Part shown: positions 42,125 to 51,603 of the stretch, piece by piece | Numbering within the stretch: the first letter of the stretch is position 1 | Layout: the number at the start of each line of letters is the position of its first letter | Assembly (NCBI GenBank): GCA_021203205.1 | Contig: JAJQBQ010000040.1 | Location: forward strand, 1-52,653 | DNA length: 52,653 nt | Reading direction: 5' to 3' | Origin: Lachnospiraceae bacterium | Lineage (GTDB): Bacteria > Bacillota > Clostridia > Lachnospirales > Lachnospiraceae | The notes under the pieces: model-generated | The model's input: only the letters and a program-made list of their open reading frames with translations | Databases searched by the model: none | Told to the model about the DNA's origin: nothing | Translations under genes and position numbers: made by a program

Positions 42125-42185
42125 GCAAATTTGGAAACCAATTGCGTTCCATATAGCAAATTTGGAAACCAATTGCGTTCCATAG
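42124..42185 (-). repeat. 31-bp tandem repeat touching the NUDIX promoter
   Basis: Two direct 31-bp copies, 42124-42154 and 42155-42185, identical but for the last base. Each has an internal TTGG-AAA-CCAA inverted repeat. They end at the -35 box, and 31 bp is close to three helical turns, so both copies face the same side of the helix. Confidence 0.85.
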
Positions 42186-42210
42186 ACCCAATCACATTCA
42201 CATATCAGCC

Positions 42211-43785
42211 TTAAAACCCCATTGCGTTCAATATTTCCTTCGTCATGGCAGTGGCACTCTTTGCGCTTTCCGACTGATTTGCCGCCAGAACACAGATGAC
42301 ATATTCTTTGTCTTCCGCGCTCACGCAGCCGACGAACCAGGAGTTTACCACACCGTCTGTGCCGGTCTGTGCCGTGCCTGTCTTTCCGTATATTTCATAA
42401 TTTCCCGAAGCGAGTGAAGATGCCGTACCGCTTTCTGTGACTTCACTCATATATTCCCGCAGCATCCGGGCTTCTGTGGAGGAAATCAGGGTTCCATACT
42501 TTGACGGGCTTACCTCGGTTTTTGAATTTCCGTCAACACTTTCTGTCCCCGCGATCACATAAGGGGTCATCAGTACGCCGTCATTGGCAATCGCCGACAT
42601 GATCATCGCAAGGTGAATCGGCGTAACGAGCGTCTCCCCCTGACCGATGACAGTCTGTGCCACCGTAAAGTCGGAATCCTCCGTGCCAAGCGTGTAACTG
42701 CTCTGCTTACTGGATATTTCCAGCGAAAGATCCTGATTAAACAGGAGGGAATCCGCCAGCCGCCCAAGCTTTGTGATGTCAAGTGACAGGCCGATCGTCG
42801 CAAAGGCCCCGTTGCAGGATTTGGCAAACGCTGTCTTCAGGTCCAGCGTTCCGTGAGCCTTATTCCCGGAACAGTGGAGTTCGTATCCGTCCACTTCCAG
42901 CGAGCCGTCACATACATAGGAAAAAGCGTCCAGATCCTGATTCTCCCGATAATATTCCAAAAGCGTGATGATTTTAAATGTTGAACCCGGCGCATACAGC
43001 CCCTGCGTTGCGCGGTTCACCAGGAACGATTCCTCCGTGCCGCTTTCGGAGGCCGCCTCCAGCAGCTCGCTCAGGTTTTCCGGATCAAAATCCGGCTTCG
43101 AAACCATGGCGAGGATCTTCCCGGTCGAGGGTTCCAGAATCACGGCGGCTCCTTCTTCGCAGTCTAAAGCATCGTAAACCGCCTGCTGCAGATCCACATC
43201 CAGCGTTGTGATCACGGTATCTCCGTTCTTTTTTTCTCCCGTAAATTCCAGCCTTAACTGCGTCAGCATATTCTCATTTGAAGTGAGAAGCGAATAGTTC
43301 GCCGCAAGCTCTACGCCACCGCGCCCGTTTGTATTATATCCGACAACATGCGCGAACAGTTCTCCGTACGGGTAGGTTCTTGTCTCATTTCCATCCTCAT
43401 CCACGGTTGTCGTGGCCAGTACCGTGCCGTCCGCGCTCACGATATCGCCCCGCACCACTTTTTCCGAATAATAATTCAGCCTGCGATTATAGGAGTTGTT
43501 CACCACATCATCCGCTTCAACAGCGATAAAATAGACAAGATAGCCTGCCATCAGCAGGAAAAGAACCGCAAAAATATAGAGAACACCTCTGGTCGCGCCT
43601 ATGGATTTTTTTTCGTTCCGATCTCTGTTATTCTTCCGATTTTTCTTTCGATCTGTCTTTTCGTCTTCTCTTTTTTCCGTTTTCTCCCCGTTCCCGAATG
43701 TCGATTCCGCCTTTCTTTCCTTCATCAGACTGCTTTCCTTCCTTTTGTCCGGTTTCTGCTTTTTGCCCGTTGTCTCTTTGCTCAC
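42211..43785 (-). CDS. Class B penicillin-binding protein (transpeptidase, PBP2/FtsI-like)
   Basis: This peptidoglycan transpeptidase acts outside the membrane. The 524-residue product has a ~60-residue Lys/Glu/Arg-rich cytoplasmic start, a transmembrane helix (~74-92, GVLYIFAVLFLLMAGYLVYF), a short N-terminal domain, and the penicillin-binding domain with STFK (YAPGSTFKIITLL), SCN (AKSCNGAFATIGL) and KTG (YGKTGTAQTG). It ends ILNAMGF. The first start is a GTG at 43785 with GGAGG 6 nt upstream; it overlaps the end of the FtsW/RodA gene by 158 nt. A later ATG at 43725 also overlaps. Pairing with FtsW/RodA suggests a SEDS-bPBP polymerase-crosslinker pair. Confidence 0.93.
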   Translation of the reverse strand: MSKETTGKKQKPDKRKESSLMKERKAESTFGNGEKTEKREDEKTDRKKNRKNNRDRNEKKSIGATRGVLYIFAVLFLLMAGYLVYFIAVEADDVVNNSYNRRLNYYSEKVVRGDIVSADGTVLATTTVDEDGNETRTYPYGELFAHVVGYNTNGRGGVELAANYSLLTSNENMLTQLRLEFTGEKKNGDTVITTLDVDLQQAVYDALDCEEGAAVILEPSTGKILAMVSKPDFDPENLSELLEAASESGTEESFLVNRATQGLYAPGSTFKIITLLEYYRENQDLDAFSYVCDGSLEVDGYELHCSGNKAHGTLDLKTAFAKSCNGAFATIGLSLDITKLGRLADSLLFNQDLSLEISSKQSSYTLGTEDSDFTVAQTVIGQGETLVTPIHLAMIMSAIANDGVLMTPYVIAGTESVDGNSKTEVSPSKYGTLISSTEARMLREYMSEVTESGTASSLASGNYEIYGKTGTAQTGTDGVVNSWFVGCVSAEDKEYVICVLAANQSESAKSATAMTKEILNAMGF

Positions 43786-45118
43786 GTGCCTCCTCCTCGC
43801 GCTTTTTCCGTGTTAAAATTTCTTCTTCATTGCGAATGCAGGCCGCTTCCACCAGCGAAAACAGCAGCATTGTACTCATAATGGAACTCCCGCCATAACT
43901 GATACAGGGCAGTGTCACACCGGTTGATGGGATCAGTTTGATTGCACCGCCGATGGTCAGAAAGGTCTGTGTTTCAAACACAACCCCTAATCCAAGACAC
44001 AGGTATCTGCGGAAAGAATCCCTCTGATCCATAGCGCTCTGCAGAATCACCGCAAAAATCAGGAAATACAACAAAATCAGGCAGACGGCAAAAATCCCTC
44101 CAAATTCTTCCGCAATTGCAGAAAAAGTAAAATCCTGATAGACTAACGGAATGGATGTCGGCAATCCCTCGTAAAGCCCCGTGCCAAACCATCCGCCGGA
44201 TCCGATGGCAAACAGCGACTGTGCCATCTGATATCCCGTATCGGAAATATCCGCAAACGGATCCAGCCAGGCGGATACACGGGTCTGAATATGTGAAAAC
44301 AATCTCCACGCGGCGACAGCCGCAGCCGCCCCCACAGCGGTTCCGGCTGCCAGATAAATCTTTTTCCCGGATGCCGCAAACACCATCATCAGCCATGCAA
44401 CCGCCAGGATCAGGGCCGCGCCCAGATCGGTGGAAAGCACCAGAATCCCCACATGCGTGGCAGCGAGAATTCCGCTGAGCAGCAATTTTTTGATATCCGC
44501 ACCTTTCTTTAAAAAACCGGCAATCATGAAAACATAGGTGAGTTTCACGAACTCCGAAGGCTGTACTGTAACAGGGCCGATCGTAAGGGAAAGTTTTGCT
44601 CCCTGATAGACCTGCGTGACCACCAGAACTGCCCCCAGCGCCGCCACGCCGACTGCAAAACAGAGCCAGGACAGTTTTTCCGGATGCTTCAGTTTCCGGT
44701 AAATCGCCGGCAGGATGAAAAACAGCACAACTGCTGCCGCGAGTATTGCAAACTGCTTCACGGATTTCTCCACGGAAAGCCGGGTCAGGATCAGGAAGCA
44801 GATGACCAGAAGCATACAGATATGATTCAGCAGATCCGTGCGCGCCGCCGGATAAATGACCGGAAACAATTCCATTACCAGAAGAAACAGCACCAGCTGA
44901 CACCCGTAGAAGATCAGAACATCCTCGGATTCCGTATTCAGATAGATCACCAGATTTCCCACAAAATGTGTCAGATATAAAAAGAATTTTTCCGCAAAGG
45001 CAATCCCCCGGTGGTTCTTCGCTCCGTGCAGATGTAACGCAAGAAAGCCATTTAACACATAGAACGCCAGAAACAGCGGAAAAACATATTTCGCAACAGC
45101 CAGAAAAACGACTTTCAT
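43628..45118 (-). CDS. FtsW/RodA/SpoVE-family (SEDS) peptidoglycan glycosyltransferase
   Basis: SEDS proteins polymerise lipid II into glycan chains. The 496-residue product is a multi-helix membrane protein with family blocks ILVLSTDLGAALILAVAWLMM (with the conserved Asp), IGSGGWFGTGLYEG, and LIPSTGVTLPCISYGGSSI near the end. The C-terminal ~75 residues are Lys/Glu/Arg/Gly-rich and overlap the start of the PBP gene in another frame. Some family members also have charged tails, but the overlap is long. It lies 112 nt after the U32 peptidase gene. Confidence 0.94.
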   Translation of the reverse strand: MKVVFLAVAKYVFPLFLAFYVLNGFLALHLHGAKNHRGIAFAEKFFLYLTHFVGNLVIYLNTESEDVLIFYGCQLVLFLLVMELFPVIYPAARTDLLNHICMLLVICFLILTRLSVEKSVKQFAILAAAVVLFFILPAIYRKLKHPEKLSWLCFAVGVAALGAVLVVTQVYQGAKLSLTIGPVTVQPSEFVKLTYVFMIAGFLKKGADIKKLLLSGILAATHVGILVLSTDLGAALILAVAWLMMVFAASGKKIYLAAGTAVGAAAAVAAWRLFSHIQTRVSAWLDPFADISDTGYQMAQSLFAIGSGGWFGTGLYEGLPTSIPLVYQDFTFSAIAEEFGGIFAVCLILLYFLIFAVILQSAMDQRDSFRRYLCLGLGVVFETQTFLTIGGAIKLIPSTGVTLPCISYGGSSIMSTMLLFSLVEAACIRNEEEILTRKKREEEAREQRDNGQKAETGQKEGKQSDEGKKGGIDIRERGENGKKRRRKDRSKEKSEE

Positions 45119-45230
45119 TCCGTCCTCACTTTCCTTCTAATCATAATTCTGCAGATTTCGGTTCCTTCCATCGGTATGCATTTCCCGGGGGACAGATCCT
45201 TCCTCAGTCATCCGTTTTTTGTCACTCTGT

Positions 45231-47633
45231 TCACTCCACGCCCCGGTAAAAATGACCGCGTGTCCGCTTCGCCACCGGTTTTCCTTCCAGAATCTCTGCG
45301 GTTTCCCGCTCAGTCTCCGTAGTAAACTGGTAGCGGAACGCCCCAAAGCCAAAGCGAAAAAGCCTGTCCTCTTCCTCATTCAAAGAGAGCGGAACGCTGT
45401 TATAAATCAGATTATAACAATACCGACAAACCGTTTTTACATCGAAAACCGTATTTTTCCGATCAATCAACGACAGGGTGCCGGAGCTTTCTCCGCCGGA
45501 AACTCTTTGCCCGGATTTTCCCTCGGAACAGCCGACCGTTGTCTTACGGAGGCAGTTTGCCGTTATCATCACCGGAATCTTTCCGTAAACGATAAACTCA
45601 CATCCCTTTACAGGGGAATGCAGCAATTCTTTTTCGTTTAATTCCGGCGATACGCAGGTTCGCAGGGCATATCCTTCTCCCATCTGTTCCCAAACTGCCT
45701 GTGCGCCATGGTTCATGCGCCAGCAGGTATAATCGAATATCATCGGCTTCGGCGCGTGCCGCATCAAATACTCACACTCGTCCGGATTTCGTACCAGATA
45801 TCCGATTCCGTCCGTTTGTCTTAATATTTCCGGCAGCCTGCCGTTATTTTTCTCCCATGCGGCACAGGCGCGTTTTCGAAAGATATGCGGCATGGCAAGA
45901 AACAGTCGCTTTCCATGCTGTGCCGCTTCTTCGGCAAGCTGCGGAATCTGCTCCGGCGTAAGCAGAAATTCTTCCACATAAATGTCAGATATTTTTGGTG
46001 ATGCAAGCACCGGCTTCCACTGAGACAGGCTGCTGATCAGTGCCGAATACACCGGCCGTTCTTCCCTTACATTTTGTTCGATTTCCTCCGGAATTATTTT
46101 TTCCCCGGATTGCCGTACACTTTCTTCCGCCGTTTTTTTCTCAACGAGGCTTTCTTTGTATAACTCACCTGTGTCATCCTCCCCGACAGGATTCCCTGTC
46201 TGCTCCGGGACATCCTCTTTGACCGGCCATTCTCTTCTGCTTTCCGCGAGTACTTTCTCCGTCAGTTTTTCAACGCAGGCCCTGCGCATTTCGTTCATAG
46301 CCTTAATATCAAGGAAGACATTTTCGTCCAGAAATATTTCCAGTTTTTCCAGCGTATAACAGGTATTTCCCATTCTGGAAAACTTATCTTTTACCGTCTC
46401 CCGTGTGAGCGGCCTGGCCTTTGCTTCCTCCGGCACCGGCCCCAAAACACACACTTCGGTTCCTGCATATTTTAACTGAAAAACCGCTTCTTTGTGTTTC
46501 AGAATTTTGACGATTCCGTATATTTTTTCTTTCTTTTCTGTTTCATGATATTTTTTTCGCAGTCCGCAGATGTAATCCGTCTCCCGGATGCGCTCTTTGG
46601 GGCCGTCAAGCGCCAGCATGGATCTCCCGTTTTCCCGATACAGATAACCATCCGTAAAGCTTCCTCGGGAATACAGATCCTTAAGCCTCTGCAGGTCATC
46701 CGCATCCACTTTCCATTTTCTTTCAGCAGCGTTTCGGCTCTCGGAAGCTGTTCCTGCGCCTTTGCTCCGCGCGGTATGGTGTCCGGCTTCCGTCCGAGGC
46801 ACTTTTTCTTTCGAAATGCCGTCTTCCAGACAGCGATCCAGATATTTTCGATAGATTTCCACCGTTCCCGCCACATATTCCGGGCTTTTCATGCGGCCTT
46901 CGATTTTTAAAGATGTTACCCCCGCATCCAAATACTGCGGCATGTTTTGTATCGTACACAGATCTTTCATATTTAGAAGGTGCCGCTCTTCCGGTCGGTT
47001 TAAAAAGCATCCTTCCTCCCGCAACCCCCAGGGCAGCCGACATGGCCCGGCACATCTGCCGCGATTGCCGCTGCGGCCGCCGATCATGCCGGACATCAGG
47101 CACTGGCCGGAATAGGAATAGCACATGGCGCCATGTACAAACATCTCAAGCTCTGCTCTGGTCTGCCCGGAAATTTCGCGAATTTCCTCCAGCGACAGTT
47201 CCCTGGGCAGAATCACCCGCCGAACCCCCATCCTCCAAAGTGCTTCCACCCCATAGGCTGTGGTGACGCACATCTGGGTACTCGCGTGAATCTTCAGCTT
47301 CGGAAAATTCTCGTGAACAAAAGAAAGGACGCCCAGATCCTGCACAATCACGGCATCCAGCCCCTCCCTGTAGGGAGAGACCAGAAAATCGCCCAGCTGT
47401 GAGGAGATCTCGTCCTCTTTCAGTAACGTATTCAGTGTCAGATAAATTTTTTTCCTGTGTATGTGGGTAAATTCGATCGCCCGTTTCAAAGATTCTTCGT
47501 CAAAATTATCCGCGTAGGCTCTTGCGCCGAAACGTGCACCGCCCACATAGACTGCGTCCGCTCCCGCCTGGACGGCAGCTTTCAGGTTTTCGAAAGAACC
47601 GGCCGGAGCCAGCAGTTCTATGTTATCCCTCAT
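45231..47633 (-). CDS. U32 family peptidase with C-terminal DUF3656-type domain
   Basis: The U32 family includes collagenase-like proteins and the rRNA hydroxylase RlhA; the exact role here is uncertain. The 800-residue product starts MRDNIELLAPAGSFENLKAA, with AVYVGGARFGARAYADNF, IHASTQMCVTTAYGVEAL, ELEMFVHGAMCYSYSGQC and SGNRGRCAGPCRLPW, the signature U32 Cys motifs. After ~residue 290 is the DUF3656 region. There is a later Glu/Lys-rich variable segment (~460-530) and a second barrel-like half. Its ATG follows the zapA TAA with no gap, so the two are coupled. Confidence 0.93.
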   Translation of the reverse strand: MRDNIELLAPAGSFENLKAAVQAGADAVYVGGARFGARAYADNFDEESLKRAIEFTHIHRKKIYLTLNTLLKEDEISSQLGDFLVSPYREGLDAVIVQDLGVLSFVHENFPKLKIHASTQMCVTTAYGVEALWRMGVRRVILPRELSLEEIREISGQTRAELEMFVHGAMCYSYSGQCLMSGMIGGRSGNRGRCAGPCRLPWGLREEGCFLNRPEERHLLNMKDLCTIQNMPQYLDAGVTSLKIEGRMKSPEYVAGTVEIYRKYLDRCLEDGISKEKVPRTEAGHHTARSKGAGTASESRNAAERKWKVDADDLQRLKDLYSRGSFTDGYLYRENGRSMLALDGPKERIRETDYICGLRKKYHETEKKEKIYGIVKILKHKEAVFQLKYAGTEVCVLGPVPEEAKARPLTRETVKDKFSRMGNTCYTLEKLEIFLDENVFLDIKAMNEMRRACVEKLTEKVLAESRREWPVKEDVPEQTGNPVGEDDTGELYKESLVEKKTAEESVRQSGEKIIPEEIEQNVREERPVYSALISSLSQWKPVLASPKISDIYVEEFLLTPEQIPQLAEEAAQHGKRLFLAMPHIFRKRACAAWEKNNGRLPEILRQTDGIGYLVRNPDECEYLMRHAPKPMIFDYTCWRMNHGAQAVWEQMGEGYALRTCVSPELNEKELLHSPVKGCEFIVYGKIPVMITANCLRKTTVGCSEGKSGQRVSGGESSGTLSLIDRKNTVFDVKTVCRYCYNLIYNSVPLSLNEEEDRLFRFGFGAFRYQFTTETERETAEILEGKPVAKRTRGHFYRGVE

Positions 47634-48083
47634 TTACTGTGTGGCCTCCGAATCCACGGAATTCCCGTTTCCCTCCTGCCGGTCACGCTCTTTGATCAGC
47701 GTTTCATACCGGATAATTTCCTTCTGATAGTCCACGATCTCCTTCTGCATATTGGAAACTTCTTTTTCCGATGCCGCGAGCCGAATTTGTGTGGCGATCA
47801 GTTCACACTTTAAATTGTACAGCTGCTGATCCTTGTTATCCAGATCAGCCTCCAGCAGATCCGCCTGCTTCTTTGCCTTAAAGTAATCATCCGCGATGTT
47901 AATTTCCACCATCGTTCTCTGCACTTCAAGCCCTTTTCTCCGATACTGTTCCTCTTTTTTTATATCGGATATTTTCACATTAATATAGGAAGCAACTCTC
48001 TGGAGATACTCTTCACTTTCGTATCCGTACAGCTGATATATCTTCCCGTCAATTAATACATCGATCAGATTTTTTGAACTCAT
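47634..48083 (-). CDS. zapA: Cell division protein ZapA
   Basis: ZapA binds FtsZ and bundles its filaments at mid-cell. The 149-residue product has the ZapA domain MSSKNLIDVLIDGKIYQLYG, then YLQRVASYINVKISDIK, followed by a long coiled coil (KKQADLLEADLDNKDQQLYN... to RYETLIKERDRQ). That extended coil is common in clostridial ZapA. The start at 48083 is in keeping with the family; the upstream frame contains a Cys/Phe-rich stretch and crosses the promoter. It is followed directly by the U32 peptidase, a usual pairing in Firmicutes. Confidence 0.92.
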   Translation of the reverse strand: MSSKNLIDVLIDGKIYQLYGYESEEYLQRVASYINVKISDIKKEEQYRRKGLEVQRTMVEINIADDYFKAKKQADLLEADLDNKDQQLYNLKCELIATQIRLAASEKEVSNMQKEIVDYQKEIIRYETLIKERDRQEGNGNSVDSEATQ

Positions 48084-48140
48084 AATCCATCCTGCGCCTT
48101 CTCCTATGTTTCCCGCCCGAAATGTAACAGGTAATGATTG

Positions 48141-48170
48141 ATTATACTCCACACCTGCAAATAAATGCAA
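48141..48170 (-). promoter_or_regulatory. zapA-U32 operon promoter
   Basis: TTGCAT (48165-48170), 18-nt spacer, TATAAT (48141-48146), minus strand. Confidence 0.78.
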
Positions 48171-48193
48171 GCAAAAAGTGCAGAAAAAACAGA

Positions 48194-48222
48194 TTGAATT
48201 CACAGGCCGACTATGTTATGAT
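48194..48222 (+). promoter_or_regulatory. Promoter of the NTF2-like membrane protein gene
   Basis: TTGAAT (48194-48199), 17-nt spacer, TATGAT (48217-48222), plus strand, divergent from the zapA promoter. Confidence 0.75.
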
Positions 48223-48259
48223 AGTTTGGATATGTAAAAAAACAATTACGAGGTTCTTT

Positions 48260-49000
48260 ATGAAAAAGTCATGGAAATTAGCCCGACAACAGCAGATTGT
48301 CATGCGGCTTGTTATTGTCATTGTCATTATTTTTGTGTGCCTGGCCGTATTCCTCATATCCGGCAGCGATAAGACGTCCAATTCGGACACCGGACTGCTC
48401 ACTGCTTCGGATTCCGACGCCTCCACCGGCAGTATCGTCACTGTCACCACCGCGGAATCTGCTTCGACCTTTTCAAATTCTCTGGCCGAGAACGGAATTG
48501 ATGAAATTCAGGAACTGATCGAAACATACTATGCCGCCATCCGAACCGGAGATCTGGATCAGCTTTCCCTGATTTTGGATGTTGTAGATGAAGATGTCCA
48601 GAGTGACGTTGCTTTCGGCACGGAGTACATCGAAGACTACGAATCCATTGTCTGTTATACGAAGGACGGTCTGGAGACAGACAGTTATGTCGTATATGCA
48701 TACAGCGAAATTAAATTTGTAAATATTGAAACTCCGGCACCGTCCATTGATATTTTGTATATTATGAAGGATTCTGTGGCGGACACCTACTATATACATA
48801 ACGGAATCGGCGACACGGAAATCGCGGAGTATATCACAGAGGTCACAAACAGCGAGGATGTGCAGGCTCTGTTCGAGGAAACAAACGAAAAGTTAAAGAA
48901 TGCCTGTGCGGCGGATGAAGCACTCTCACTCTTTTGCCAGAGTCTGGAATCGGATGAGAACGGAAACATCATTGTCGGAACTACGCAGAGTTCGGAGTGA
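48260..49000 (+). CDS. Membrane-anchored protein with NTF2-like extracellular domain, unknown function
   Basis: The 246-residue product begins MKKSWKLARQQQIVMRLVIVIVIIFVCLAVFLISG, with one N-terminal helix and no lipobox, then a Ser/Thr/Asp linker. From ~75 the domain ELIETYYAAIRTGDLDQLSLIL...DSYVVYAYSEIKFVNIE...YYIHNG resembles NTF2-like/SnoaL folds (helix then curved sheet). GAGG lies 6 nt before the ATG. It is monocistronic. A short copy of its stop-codon region recurs at 49059. Confidence 0.7.
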   Translation: MKKSWKLARQQQIVMRLVIVIVIIFVCLAVFLISGSDKTSNSDTGLLTASDSDASTGSIVTVTTAESASTFSNSLAENGIDEIQELIETYYAAIRTGDLDQLSLILDVVDEDVQSDVAFGTEYIEDYESIVCYTKDGLETDSYVVYAYSEIKFVNIETPAPSIDILYIMKDSVADTYYIHNGIGDTEIAEYITEVTNSEDVQALFEETNEKLKNACAADEALSLFCQSLESDENGNIIVGTTQSSE

Positions 49001-49299
49001 CCGACTTTCGGAATTGACGCAAGACAGCAACCTCACGATTAAAACTCCGCCGGATTTCAGTGACCGATTTCTGGAATCGGTTGAAAAAGTTACCTGTTTA
49101 TTCTGTCCCCTTCTTCACATACTATGACTGCAACAAAAAACAGCCGGAACGAAAGATGTATCTTCCGCCACCATGTATCTGCTTTCAAAATCTGCAGTGC
49201 GGCGGGCATCGGTTCGGCAAGTCAATGCAGCCGGAAGAATTTCATCGCCGCATTTGATCTTCAAAGCACGGCGGTATCTTCCGCAGGGAAGGAGACATT
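49001..49299 (+). other. Gene-free stretch before the SASP gene
   Basis: I see no gene here. It contains a degenerate copy (49059-49078) of the end of the preceding gene and an ACCGATT-TCTGG-AATCGGT hairpin without a T-run. A sigma-G or sigma-F promoter is expected for the SASP gene but I cannot identify one with confidence. Confidence 0.5.
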
Positions 49300-49506
49300 A
49301 TGAGTAACACATCTTCAAACACGGTGAATGTACCGGAAGCAAAGAGCGCGTTAAACAAGTTCAAAATGGAAGTTGCAAACGAGATCGGCGTACCTTTAAG
49401 CGATGGCTATAACGGCAATCTGACCTCCGCGCAGAACGGTTCCGTCGGCGGCTATATGGTGAAAAAGATGATCGAGGAACAGGAACGCCAGATGGCCGGC
49501 AAGTAA
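49300..49506 (+). CDS. Alpha/beta-type small acid-soluble spore protein
   Basis: SASPs coat and protect spore DNA. The 68-residue product has the two family motifs: KFKMEVANEIGVPL (with the GPR protease site region) and GYNGNLTSAQNGSVGGYMVKKMIEEQE. Its length is normal. AAGGAGA lies 6-7 nt before the ATG. It shows that the organism, or its recent ancestor, forms spores, and its expression should be restricted to the forespore. Confidence 0.96.
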   Translation: MSNTSSNTVNVPEAKSALNKFKMEVANEIGVPLSDGYNGNLTSAQNGSVGGYMVKKMIEEQERQMAGK

Positions 49507-49857
49507 GCAGCCATTGCTCCGGTTCTTTGAGGCAGAGCATCTGACTCCTGTCAAACGCGAACCGGCAAACCGAGCCGACTTTGCGGACTTTTCCTTCGGA
49601 ATATGAACTTCAGGTCTGCATTCCGGGCGAAAATTCTCCGGTCGGCCGGTCAGGTGGAATGATGAGCTGTCCCGCACCTTGCATCAGGGAACGGGACAGC
49701 TTTTTTCCGCCCAGGTCAGCAACCGCCCTCTCTGTTTTGGCGAAACATCTTTTCTAAATCGCAACAGCAGTAACTGTTTTTGTACCATAAAACACGGGAT
49801 CTTCTCTTTCTGAACCCCAGAGGCTTCTGTTGCCTGTATTTCACGGAGGTATCACCT
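49507..49857 (+). other. SASP-ruvA intergenic region
   Basis: This 351-bp stretch contains a long SASP 3' region and the terminator at 49665-49706. I see no other gene, and no clear SOS box before ruvA. Confidence 0.6.
49665..49706 (+). terminator. Intrinsic terminator downstream of the SASP gene
   Basis: Perfect 9-bp stem AGCTGTCCC/GGGACAGCT with 19-nt loop and TTTTTT on the plus strand, ~160 nt after the SASP stop. Confidence 0.88.
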
Positions 49858-50502
49858 ATGATCGCATCTGTTCGCGGGGAGGTTTCTTCCCTTATGAGCG
49901 ACTCGGTTCTGCTCGAAAATCACGGAATCGGCTATCAGATTTATGTACCGACTTCCTTTCTCTCCTCAATTACGCCGGGGGACGAGATCAAACTCTATAC
50001 ATATCTCTCCGTAAAGGAAGATGCCCTGCAGTTGTTTGGTTTTCCTTCCTTGGATGCGCTGTCCGTGTTCCGCCTGTTAATTGGCGTAAACGGCATAGGT
50101 CCGAAAGGCGCCCTGGCCATTCTCTCCTCCCTTTCGCCGGATGATCTCAGAGTCGCCGTATCTGCCGGAGACACAAAGCTGATTTCCAGGACGCCGGGCA
50201 TCGGTATAAAAACGGCGCAGCGGCTGGTGCTGGAGCTGAAAGACAAACTGAAAATAGAAGATATTTTCTCCGATGACGGTGCACAATTTGACAAAAATTC
50301 CGGTCTTATTTCCGGGAATGCATCAGCCACTCTGCCCTCCGATGGCCACAGCGCCCGCACTGCGCGTGAAGAAGCCGTTCAGGCCCTCATGGCTCTGGGA
50401 TATTCTTCCTCCGAGGCCGCCAGAGCCGTACGCGGTGTCAATCTGACAGACAATCTTACGGTCGAAGAAGTGTTAAAGCAGGCTCTGAAAAATCTTTATT
50501 AA
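49858..50502 (+). CDS. ruvA: Holliday junction branch migration protein RuvA
   Basis: RuvA binds four-way DNA junctions and guides RuvB. The 214-residue product starts [28 protein letters not shown] (OB-fold domain), then the helix-hairpin-helix pairs [20 protein letters not shown] and [20 protein letters not shown], a variable linker, and a C-terminal domain [26 protein letters not shown] is 8 nt upstream of the chosen start. ruvB begins 47 nt later, and the two form one operon. Confidence 0.97.
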   Translation: MIASVRGEVSSLMSDSVLLENHGIGYQIYVPTSFLSSITPGDEIKLYTYLSVKEDALQLFGFPSLDALSVFRLLIGVNGIGPKGALAILSSLSPDDLRVAVSAGDTKLISRTPGIGIKTAQRLVLELKDKLKIEDIFSDDGAQFDKNSGLISGNASATLPSDGHSARTAREEAVQALMALGYSSSEAARAVRGVNLTDNLTVEEVLKQALKNLY

Positions 50503-50549
50503 CGCCCTGCATGGAAAGAACATCTTTCATAAGGAAATGGAGATACCGT

Positions 50550-51551
50550 ATGCCAAAACGCACAATTCAGACAGAATTCATGGAGGAAGACAGCGAAATA
50601 GAGGTCTCACTCCGCCCAAAAATGTTAAAGGACTACATCGGCCAGGAAAAGCTGAAGGAAAACCTGAAGGTTTTCATCGAAGCCGCCAAAACACGCGGCG
50701 AATCCCTGGATCACCTTCTTTTTTACGGCCCTCCGGGTCTCGGAAAAACAACGCTCGCCAATATCATTGCCAATGAAATGGGCGTACATATCAAAATCAC
50801 CAGCGGCCCTGCCATAGAGAAGCCGGGAGAGCTTGCCGCAATCCTGAATGGTCTGTCGGCGAACGATGTCCTGTTTATCGACGAGATTCACCGGCTGAAC
50901 CGCCAGGTGGAAGAAGTCCTCTACCCGGCAATGGAAGATTTCGCCATTGATATCATGATCGGCAAGGGCGCAACTGCCCGCTCCATCCGTCTGGATCTGC
51001 CAAATTTTACCCTGATCGGGGCCACCACCAGGGCCGGACTTCTGACGGCACCCCTGCGGGATCGCTTTGGTGTAATCAGTCGTCTGGAGTATTACACGGA
51101 GGATGAACTTTTTCAGATTATCACCCGCTCGGCCGGTGTATTAAATGTTAAAATCGAAGATGCCGGAGCCATGGAACTGGCGCGGCGCTCACGCGGTACG
51201 CCCAGACTTGCAAACCGCCTGCTGAAGCGTGTGCGTGATTTTGCCGAAGTACGCTATAACGGCGTCATCACGGAAGAAGTTGCCTCCGTTGCACTGAATC
51301 TTCTGGACGTAGACCGATACGGTCTCGACCGAAACGACCGCAACATACTGACCATGGTAATCGAAAACTTTTCCGGCGGCCCGGTTGGACTTGAAACCCT
51401 TGCAGTCTCCCTCGGAGAAGATGCCGGAACCCTGGAAGATATGTACGAGCCTTACCTCATACAAAAGGGTCTTCTCATGCGTACGCCGCGCGGCAGAGTG
51501 GCCACAGAAAAAGCATATTTACACCTGGGGATTCCTTATCCCGAGGCCTGA
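50550..51551 (+). CDS. ruvB: Holliday junction DNA helicase RuvB
   Basis: RuvB is the AAA+ hexameric motor of branch migration. The 333-residue product has [20 protein letters not shown], Walker [16 protein letters not shown], Walker [13 protein letters not shown], sensor 1 [20 protein letters not shown], and the C-terminal winged-helix DNA-binding domain ([22 protein letters not shown]). Start at 50550, with GGAG 7 nt upstream, was chosen over an upstream ATG at 50511, which is 9 nt past ruvA and lacks a good site. Confidence 0.97.
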   Translation: MPKRTIQTEFMEEDSEIEVSLRPKMLKDYIGQEKLKENLKVFIEAAKTRGESLDHLLFYGPPGLGKTTLANIIANEMGVHIKITSGPAIEKPGELAAILNGLSANDVLFIDEIHRLNRQVEEVLYPAMEDFAIDIMIGKGATARSIRLDLPNFTLIGATTRAGLLTAPLRDRFGVISRLEYYTEDELFQIITRSAGVLNVKIEDAGAMELARRSRGTPRLANRLLKRVRDFAEVRYNGVITEEVASVALNLLDVDRYGLDRNDRNILTMVIENFSGGPVGLETLAVSLGEDAGTLEDMYEPYLIQKGLLMRTPRGRVATEKAYLHLGIPYPEA

Positions 51552-51603
51552 GAATACTCCTGCTCGTTGGCACTCGTCCAAAAGTCCCGAAGGAATCCTG
51601 CTC

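Noticed and set aside
42045-42191. Longer N-terminus of the NUDIX protein
   Set aside because: It reads through the tandem repeat and the promoter; the ribosome site is just before 42044.
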